From: GWB2-37-7 sp049684915
Lineage (GTDB): Bacteria; Bacillota; Clostridia; Lutisporales; Lutisporaceae
Direction: 5' to 3'
NCBI GenBank assembly: GCA_049684915.1
Contig: JBAVGO010000019.1
Span: 1 to 56,794, forward strand
DNA: 56,794 nucleotides
In this document: positions 51,412-56,794 of the stretch, piece after piece
How the letters are laid out: every line of letters begins with the position of its first letter
Position numbering within the stretch: position 1 is the first letter of the stretch
The notes under the pieces: generated by a model
Databases searched by the model: none
What the model saw: only the letters and a program-made list of their open reading frames with translations
Told to the model about the DNA's origin: nothing
Made by a program: the position numbers and the translations under genes

Positions 51412-52254
51412 TTATACGTTTTGCAAGTTTGCTATCTCCTGTTTAATATCACAATTAGGAAATCTATATCGTTCTTTCGTACCCTCAAGCGGATAAAGAA
51501 ATTCAAAGTACTGAGGATTTAAGGCTTGTGGCATTATTTCACGATAGACATACTCTAAAAGATTTGAAATAAAGTATCCAAAAGCTAACCCGCCACGTTC
51601 AGTCTGATTAACGTTAAAAATATTACTCCAAGAGAGATCATAGAAGCTATAGCATGGGCGAGGATCACGATGACGATCAAGTGGATTTCCATCCAACCAA
51701 TACCTGCAAAACACATTTGAGTCAAGACATAGATGATTAAGATATCCCTCGTTTACCTGCAATTGCCTTCTGAATTCTGTGTTATTATTTCTAATTGAAA
51801 TATCCGTCTCATATCCAAATATCCCATTGAAAATGTCCCTATTACCAATAATACGTCCATTCCTATCGCATTTTTGAATTGTGCTCCCATAATCAGTATT
51901 GCGATTATGTAACGCAAGAGAATTATGTGTTGTTTTTGACTTTACTTCAATTATTCCTATAACACTTTCAGGCATTAATACAACAAAATCACCCTTTTGA
52001 AATAGCGTCGGATAATTTTCTTTATATATCACAATATCAAGTTGACTCGTCAATTCTCCTTCTGCATTGCGAACAAAGCCGGTTCCTACTGCAACACCAT
52101 TCGGAACTATGCCCTTAATATAATCAGATAGTATCAGTTCCTTATATCTACCATCTTCTCCCCAATGGGCATCTTCAATAAAAAATCTGACCCTATCCTT
52201 AAGTGCCATAAATTCAGATGCTATAGATTGTTGATATTGCAAGATGCTAGGCAT
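51412..52254 (-). CDS. DUF6602-like protein with PD-(D/E)xK nuclease pattern
   Basis: The start chosen is ATG at 52254, 5 nt after AGGAGGAG; 280 aa. The core shows SQLDIVIYKENYP near residue 70 and SVIGIIEVKSK near residue 98, the D...ExK arrangement of restriction-like nucleases. The first ~40 residues (EFMALKDRVRFFIEDAHWGE) look helical. The C-terminal half has CRYWLDGNPLDRH, GLAFGYFISNLLEYVYREIM. It is last of a three-gene run with a small protein and a GIY-YIG-like protein; the run could be a defence or DNA-processing module. Target unknown. Confidence 0.8.
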   Translation of the reverse strand: MPSILQYQQSIASEFMALKDRVRFFIEDAHWGEDGRYKELILSDYIKGIVPNGVAVGTGFVRNAEGELTSQLDIVIYKENYPTLFQKGDFVVLMPESVIGIIEVKSKTTHNSLALHNRNTDYGSTIQKCDRNGRIIGNRDIFNGIFGYETDISIRNNNTEFRRQLQVNEGYLNHLCLDSNVFCRYWLDGNPLDRHRDPRPCYSFYDLSWSNIFNVNQTERGGLAFGYFISNLLEYVYREIMPQALNPQYFEFLYPLEGTKERYRFPNCDIKQEIANLQNV

Positions 52255-52271
52255 TTGTTCTCCTCCTGCTA

Positions 52272-52550
52272 TCATTTTATCTGCGATAATCTTGGAAATT
52301 CTCGTCCAGTGGCAAATTGATAATATTTTCTCACCGCATTCTGTTTCGCTCCATTACTATCATGGAGTTCGTCTTTTATCCTTAAAAGCAAATTATGCAT
52401 TTTCGCGTCATCCATCACGTAGCTATCTAGATTGATATTAAAATGGTCCTCAACGCTTCTGGCTTTACTCAGTCGTGAATTTACCGCCTTTATTTTGCTT
52501 TCAATATTCGGATCTTCAAGCAAAAATCTTCTAAAATCTTCTTCCCTCAT
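52272..52550 (-). CDS. Small protein of the nuclease-like trio
   Basis: A 92-aa hydrophilic, probably helical protein. It overlaps the preceding stop by 4 bp (ATGA) and is followed by the DUF6602-like gene after 17 bp, so translation is coupled. Its pattern (EEDFRRFLLEDPNIESK, KARSVEDHFNINLDSYVMDD, KQNAVRKYYQFATGREF) is not one I can name. It may be a subunit, adaptor or inhibitor of one of its neighbours. Confidence 0.7.
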   Translation of the reverse strand: MREEDFRRFLLEDPNIESKIKAVNSRLSKARSVEDHFNINLDSYVMDDAKMHNLLLRIKDELHDSNGAKQNAVRKYYQFATGREFPRLSQIK

Positions 52551-53140
52551 TTGATTCCCTCCATGTTATTTGCTAAATCCACTTTTGTAATTACTTCATT
52601 TTTACAATTTTGTCTAGCCAATTTGATAGCTTGAAAATACGGGTTATCATTCTTATTAACATGACTAAGATTGAAAGCTGGATATCCAAATTTCTTGATT
52701 ATCTCTTTTTCAATGCTCTCCATATTTTTCCCCGCTTCAGTATAAGGAAAGTAGGCAATTCTTAAATTATTTCTCATAAATGCAGTTAGTTTTTGCTCAT
52801 CAGCATTAGAGAACTTGTAATTAGAGATATTACTTTTTGTTGGTGTTACTCCTCTCATTAAAGGTAATAAATCTAATTTGGTTCTTAGTATTGCTCCCAA
52901 ACTGCGCCTAAATGTTGATTTTCCTGCACTTTTTAAGTGTGAGTGCATTATTCTTTCATATAATGTCTCATCTTCGGCGATACCAACATAAATGCAATCA
53001 AACTGTTTAATATTATTAAGTTGAGTTTCTTCAAAGCAATTATCCCTTATCGTATAAAAGGCATAAAACCCTGTTGTATTAGGCACTGCTATCTCATGCA
53101 AAGGTTTAAATTCCTTAAGACCATCTATAATCTTATTCAT
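52547..53140 (-). CDS. GIY-YIG-like nuclease domain protein
   Basis: The start chosen is ATG at 53140, with GGGTGGGG upstream; 197 aa. The GIY-YIG pattern reads NTTGFYAFYTIRD near residue 21 and FDCIYVGIAEDETLYERIMHSH near residue 46, and STFRRSLGAILRTKLDLLP near residue 74 is typical for this subgroup; the catalytic Arg could be in LYERIMHSH. A Glu in IEKEIIKKFGYPAFN near residue 160 may bind the metal. It is the first gene of the trio. Confidence 0.85.
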   Translation of the reverse strand: MNKIIDGLKEFKPLHEIAVPNTTGFYAFYTIRDNCFEETQLNNIKQFDCIYVGIAEDETLYERIMHSHLKSAGKSTFRRSLGAILRTKLDLLPLMRGVTPTKSNISNYKFSNADEQKLTAFMRNNLRIAYFPYTEAGKNMESIEKEIIKKFGYPAFNLSHVNKNDNPYFQAIKLARQNCKNEVITKVDLANNMEGIK

Positions 53141-53307
53141 AATTACCCCACCCAACGATTCCAATGTTTACCTTATCTAGATTATATCAAACAAAGATAA
53201 TAGCCACAACGAAAATGAATCGGCTACAATTATTGAACAGGAAAATAGTTTCTATGTAAGTATTCATTATCTTCCTATCTATTTCCTCTCAAGCATCTGG
53301 AACTTCA

Positions 53308-53596
53308 GGTGCCAGGCACGACAGATAGACAGTTATTCATCTGCCATACTTGACTATCAATTCTTTTATCTCACTTTCTGTTGTTTTTATGTTATTTCCT
53401 ATCTCTTTATTTGTATACTTCAAAGCTAACACATCTCTTGCAGCTTCTTGTCTAAAGTTTGTATGATTAAATGATAGTGATTGTCCATCAGTACAAAACC
53501 AGAAACTTGATATCCTATTCCCTCAACTGTCTCTTTAATTTGCTTTATAAAGTATCCTTTATCTATGTCTTCTTTGAATGTTTTATGTGCCAGGTG
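53308..53596 (+). mobile_element. Truncated, internally deleted copy of the REP transposase element
   Basis: It starts with GGTGCCAGGCACGACAG (53308) and follows the 50.3-kb element through the 3' part of the transposase gene, then jumps to the part matching about 51000-51120. It ends near TTATGTGCCAGGTG (53596) without an intact right end. No functional frame remains. Confidence 0.82.
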
Positions 53597-53788
53597 TATA
53601 GGTTATTATTAAGTTGATTTCTAACACTTTCCATTTTTTTCCTAATTCATCCAAATATAACAAAAGTCCGATGCTTCCATAAAAATTGTGCAATATCGTA
53701 TAATCTCCAATAATTTCTACCACATATGTAATATTTCAACATAATATTTAAAACTCCTTCCATTTTATTGATTAACAAAAAAACAAAA

Positions 53789-53818
53789 ACAGACTAAAAA
53801 ATAAAATTTCTAGTCTGT
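53789..53818 (-). terminator. Terminator of ssrA
   Basis: An ACAGACTA...TAGTCTGT stem with AT-rich middle, 12 bp past the tmRNA 3' end, followed on the minus strand by TTTTTGTTTTTTTG. It resembles the terminator at 19517-19546. The 190 bp between it and the transposase remnant (53597-53788) shows nothing else. Confidence 0.85.
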
Positions 53819-53830
53819 TGATTCATTATT

Positions 53831-54434
53831 TGGTGGAGGCGAGGGGACGCCTGTTCCATTGTCTCCAATGGTGCTGACTATATCATGAACTTCATTACGA
53901 AGTCCTCTGGCGTATTATAGAAGCTGTAATATTGTTGGTAAGCTTCTATCCTAGTACAACCAAATTGGCTGCCTATGAGTCGATACAGGGCTGTTGGATT
54001 ACTCCTCATACCCCTCGGTATTGCCGTCGTCTTTTACGTTACGGTTTCACCGATAAAGCCAGATTATCACTTGTAAATCACTTTACAAGGCGACTCTACT
54101 GAATCGAACCCCTGTCCGAAAGTGCTTCAACCAAAGCTTCTCCGAGCGCAGTCAGTCATTTTACATTCCCTCTACTGCACGCCGCCTGACAGGCTTACAG
54201 CTTTAGTAGCTTCATTTTACATCCCTATCGCAAAGCTTAAATAAGTGACGTTCACCGCTAAATGACGCCTTATCCTAAAGTGCGGTAACTAAAGGTAAGA
54301 CGAGCAGCCTTAGGCTGCTAACGCGTAATTATCGTTTGCGTTTAATTTATTTTTTTCCAGCTTTTTAGAGTGCCTCTGGGACCACTGCTCGCTACCTCGA
54401 TCTCTACTACCCCCGTCGAAACCTTTACGCCCCC
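53831..54434 (-). ncRNA. ssrA: tmRNA (ssrA), split by a group I intron
   Basis: The 5' end at 54434 reads GGGGGCGTAAAGGTTTCGAC, and the 3' end at 53831 is CTCGCCTCCACCA with encoded CCA; the acceptor stem GGGGGCG/CGCCTCC pairs fully. The tag frame starts at GCA (54339) and stops with TAA (54312-54310), giving ANDNYALAA. The T-arm is interrupted: exon 1 ends GGGGTTCGAT (54103) and exon 2 starts TCCCCTCGCC (53847); joined they give the proper AGGGG-TTCGATT-CCCCT arm. The mature RNA would be 349 nt. It begins 17 bp after smpB and frees ribosomes stalled on broken mRNA. Confidence 0.95.
53848..54102 (-). ncRNA. Group I intron in the tmRNA T-loop
   Basis: The 255-nt insert begins after U (exon ...CGAU) and ends in G (GGCG, then TCCCC), the rule for group I splice sites. 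Its 3' part has GATATAGTC (P7 3' strand) and a following GC-rich hairpin CCATTGGAGACAATGG (P9-like), very like the T4 td intron end; CGACTC about 90 nt upstream is the candidate P7 5' strand. It has no homing endonuclease gene. T-loop group I introns in tmRNA genes have been described in other bacteria, so the class is known. Confidence 0.88.
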
Positions 54435-54450
54435 AGGTTAAATAGAGAGT

Positions 54451-54915
54451 TTAATAATCTTTGTTTCTCATTTCTCTTTGGATGTCTCTCTCTGCATCCC
54501 TTTCTGCTATTGCCTGACGTTTGTCATGGAGCTGCTTTCCTTTTGCTACACCAAGCTGCACCTTCACCAAACTGCCTTTTAGATAAACAGAAAGTGGTAT
54601 TAAAGTATAACCCTTCTGTTGTATATATCCTATGAGCTTGTTGATTTCGTATTTGTGCACCAAAAGTGTTCTTGTTCTAAGTGGATCCTTATTAAATATG
54701 TTTCCCTTTTCATATGGGCTTATATGCATGTTGTGTACAAAAACTTGACCCTTTTCAACTATTGCATAGCTGTCCTTCAGGTTCACTCCGCCATTTCTTA
54801 TAGATTTGACTTCTGTTCCTGATAGCGAAATGCCAGCTTCAAAGGATTCCTCGATAAAATACTCATGCCAAGCTTTTTTATTTTTTGCAATTGTTTTTAA
54901 GCTGTCTTTTGCCAT
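54451..54915 (-). CDS. smpB: SsrA-binding protein SmpB
   Basis: SmpB holds tmRNA and carries it to stalled ribosomes. The start chosen is ATG at 54915, after TAGGTGGT; 154 aa is normal. Marks are AWHEYFIEESFEAGISLSGT near residue 14, EVKSIRNGGVNLKDSYA, SPYEKGNIFNKDPLRTRTLL and the C-terminal GKQLHDKRQAIAERD tail. The rnr-smpB-ssrA order on one strand is the classic one. Confidence 0.97.
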   Translation of the reverse strand: MAKDSLKTIAKNKKAWHEYFIEESFEAGISLSGTEVKSIRNGGVNLKDSYAIVEKGQVFVHNMHISPYEKGNIFNKDPLRTRTLLVHKYEINKLIGYIQQKGYTLIPLSVYLKGSLVKVQLGVAKGKQLHDKRQAIAERDAERDIQREMRNKDY

Positions 54916-55111
54916 ATTTTTACCACCTAGATGTTTTGCACTATTCATTTTACATTTAATTAAAATGTGCAAAACGTTTTCCTTGCTCCTAGACTAATAC
55001 TGTATATTTATTATAGCACCTATTTTTTAGGTGTCAACCTATTTAGTATAGCATTTAGCATTTGTAATAACAATGTAAAATTCTGTTTTAACAATCTGTG
55101 ACTTACAATTA

Positions 55112-55144
55112 AAAACGCATAAGTCATATTAACCTATGCGTTTT
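55112..55144 (-). terminator. Terminator of rnr
   Basis: A perfect 10-bp stem (AAAACGCATA at 55112-55121 with TATGCGTTTT at 55135-55144) followed on the minus strand by TTTTTAATTG, just past the rnr stop. A further promoter for smpB must lie in 54916-55110. Confidence 0.85.
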
Positions 55145-55152
55145 CGATGCTT

Positions 55153-56794
55153 TTATATTAATACAAAATCTATGTTCTTGTTTGCAATGTCTACTTTATC
55201 CACTCTTATCTTTAGGACATCACCTATTCTAAAGGTTCTCTTACTGCGTTCGCCTATCATTGAATGATGCTTCTCATCATAAGTATAGTAGTCGTCATCT
55301 ATATTGCTTATTCTGACTAAACCTTCTACAGTATTTTCAAGCTCTATAAACATGCCGAAGGAGGTTACATTTGATATTATACCTTCGTACTCCTCGCCTA
55401 TTCTTTCCTTCATATACTCTGCCTTTTTCAGGTCTTCAACATCACGTTCTGCTTCTTCCGCTGCTCTTTCTCTTACAGAGCAGTGATCTGCTAACTCCTC
55501 TAGCTTACCACGAAGCTCTGTGATTCTGTTGCCATTCAGCTTGTTATGTAAATCCTCTTTAATAATCCTGTGGATTATTAAGTCAGGATATCTTCTTATA
55601 GGTGATGTGAAATGACAATAATATTTAGCCGCTAAACCAAAATGTCCTAGGTTTGAGCTTGTATAACGTGCTTTCTTCAAGGATCTTAACATCAAAGTGC
55701 TTATTATGCGCTCTTCTCTTGTACCCTTTATCTTCTCCATCAATTGCTGCAGTGCCTTTGGATGAATCTCATCTGCACCTTTAATGTGATAGCCAAAATT
55801 ATATATGAATTCATTGAAGACTTCAATTTTCTCTGGAGCTGGATCCTCGTGAACTCTGTATACAAAGGGTGCTTCCTTCCAAAACATGTTCTCAGCAATT
55901 GTCTCGTTGCATATTAGCATAAACTCTTCTATTATTTGTTCTGAAATTCCTCTGTCGTAGGGTCTGATTTCTATCGGTTTGCCCTTCTCATCAAGAATTA
56001 TCTTGGTCTCTTGAAACTCAAACTCGATACTGCCTCTGCTAGTTCTTCTTTTACCCAAAATCTGCATGAGCTCATGCATAGTCTCAAAGGTTGGTACAAG
56101 GTCTCTATATCGCTCTATAGTCTCAGGATCCTTATCTGTTAGTATCTTATTTACGTTTTTATAGGTCATTCTTTCTCTGGTCTTAATGAAGCTTTCAAAA
56201 ATCTCATATTTTACAACCTTACCCTTACTGTCAATCTCCATGTCACAGCTTAAAGTAAGACGTTCTACTTGAGGGTTTAAGCTACATATACCATTTGATA
56301 ATCTTCTTGGAAGCATAGGTACAACTCTATCTACCAGATATACACTGGTGCCTCGCTTTAAAGCTTCCATATCTAGTGCACTCTTCTCAAACACATAATG
56401 GCTTACATCAGCTATATGTACACCAAGTAAATAGTTGCCATTTGGCAGCTTCTCAACATTTACAGCATCGTCCAAGTCCTTTGCATCTTCACCATCAATT
56501 GTTACTATTATCCTATCACGTAAATCTTTTCTGTACTCAAGCTCCTCTTCCTGTACTTTTTCAGATATTATGTTTGCTTGAAATTCAACATCCTCAGGAA
56601 ATTCCTCAGGCAGGTTGTGGCTTCTTATTATGGATAGTATATCAGTTCCAGCTTCATCCTTGTGTCCAAGTATCTCAATTACTCTGCCCTCAGGATTTCT
56701 CTTGGTCTCAGGCCATACTGTTATCTCTACAACTACCTTATGTCCATTCTTTGCACTGTTGAACTCAGCCTTGGGTACAAATATATCTTGATAT
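55153..56794 (-). CDS. rnr: Ribonuclease R, missing its N-terminal part
   Basis: The frame is open from the window edge to a stop at 55153 (546 residues seen). The RNB active-site block is IDGEDAKDLDDAVNVEKL, with the metal-binding Asp residues, followed by YLLGVHIADVSHYV, RVVPMLPRRLSNGICSLNP and LRSLKKARYTSSNLGHFGLA. A C-terminal S1 domain starts near EEYEGIISNVTSFGMFIEL. The upstream part holds a cold-shock domain segment (KNGHKVVVEITVWPE). RNase R degrades structured RNA 3' to 5' and works with tmRNA-SmpB on non-stop mRNAs. The N-terminus lies outside the window. Confidence 0.97.
   Translation of the reverse strand, partial: YQDIFVPKAEFNSAKNGHKVVVEITVWPETKRNPEGRVIEILGHKDEAGTDILSIIRSHNLPEEFPEDVEFQANIISEKVQEEELEYRKDLRDRIIVTIDGEDAKDLDDAVNVEKLPNGNYLLGVHIADVSHYVFEKSALDMEALKRGTSVYLVDRVVPMLPRRLSNGICSLNPQVERLTLSCDMEIDSKGKVVKYEIFESFIKTRERMTYKNVNKILTDKDPETIERYRDLVPTFETMHELMQILGKRRTSRGSIEFEFQETKIILDEKGKPIEIRPYDRGISEQIIEEFMLICNETIAENMFWKEAPFVYRVHEDPAPEKIEVFNEFIYNFGYHIKGADEIHPKALQQLMEKIKGTREERIISTLMLRSLKKARYTSSNLGHFGLAAKYYCHFTSPIRRYPDLIIHRIIKEDLHNKLNGNRITELRGKLEELADHCSVRERAAEEAERDVEDLKKAEYMKERIGEEYEGIISNVTSFGMFIELENTVEGLVRISNIDDDYYTYDEKHHSMIGERSKRTFRIGDVLKIRVDKVDIANKNIDFVLI

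Noticed and set aside
50342..53600. Repeated GTGCCAGGCACGACAG units as a CRISPR-like array
   Set aside because: Copies are scattered over the window, occur in inverted pairs, and are tied to the RAYT gene. There are no regular spacers and no cas genes.
53831..54434. A degenerate or truncated tmRNA
   Set aside because: The 3' exon is found 255 nt further on, and joining at U/G gives a perfect T-arm and acceptor stem. The gene is split by an intron, not broken.

Overview
The window (56.8 kb, AT-rich) looks like chromosome from a spore-forming, strictly anaerobic member of the Clostridia. The signs are a gerA-type germinant receptor operon, a selenocysteine-containing glycine/betaine-reductase-like protein, a tmRNA whose tag reads ANDNYALAA, and purine-rich Shine-Dalgarno sites at nearly every gene. 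Most genes lie on the minus strand. Positions are given on the plus strand and starts were re-chosen by ribosome binding site where the longest frame was implausible.

Region 1 (1-9.4 kb) is a family-expansion cluster that I cannot match to a known system. It holds a LuxR-type regulator, two tiny near-duplicate proteins (70 and 75 aa), three large leaderless paralogues (732, 527 and 680 aa) sharing an N-terminal module, and a signal-peptide protein (438 aa) that copies the C-terminal beta-repeat half of the 732-aa protein. A further gene is cut by the window edge. This is the best candidate for an undescribed system.

Region 2 (9.4-19.5 kb) is a catabolic operon: class I aldolase, zinc alcohol dehydrogenase, APC permease, RibF-like flavokinase/FAD synthetase, aldehyde dehydrogenase, a selenoprotein GrdB-like reductase subunit (in-frame UGA) and a GrdE-like partner with Tyr where the pyruvoyl-forming Cys is expected. 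A divergent SorC-type regulator faces a clear promoter/operator region. The substrate is unknown.

Region 3 (19.5-29.9 kb) runs from one good promoter: CyuA-type cysteine desulfidase, a complete branched-chain-amino-acid-type ABC importer (LivKHMGF), DhaK, DhaL, a DhaR-like regulator with a degenerate AAA+ domain, and an ATC-hydrolase-family protein.

Region 4 (30-48.8 kb) has a membrane-anchored glycosidase-like protein, a three-gene ABC exporter, the gerA-type operon, an NlpC/P60-SH3 protein, a Cys-rich protein, an unassigned helical protein, an extra RsmH-type methyltransferase, and a TetR-controlled flavoprotein operon.

Region 5 (48.8-56.8 kb) ends in the conserved rnr-smpB-ssrA block. 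The ssrA gene is split in its T-loop by a 255-nt group I intron. Downstream is a possible island holding a radical SAM gene, a REP-associated tyrosine transposase, and a nuclease-like trio (GIY-YIG, small protein, DUF6602-like). It is bounded by a 13-bp repeat of the ssrA 3' end. A second fossil of the ssrA intron 3' end and terminator lies at 19.5 kb. REP/MITE-like elements with GTGCCAGGCACGACAG ends, clearly internal-deletion derivatives of the transposase element at 50.3 kb, occur at least seven more times, and one supplies the stop codon of gerAB.
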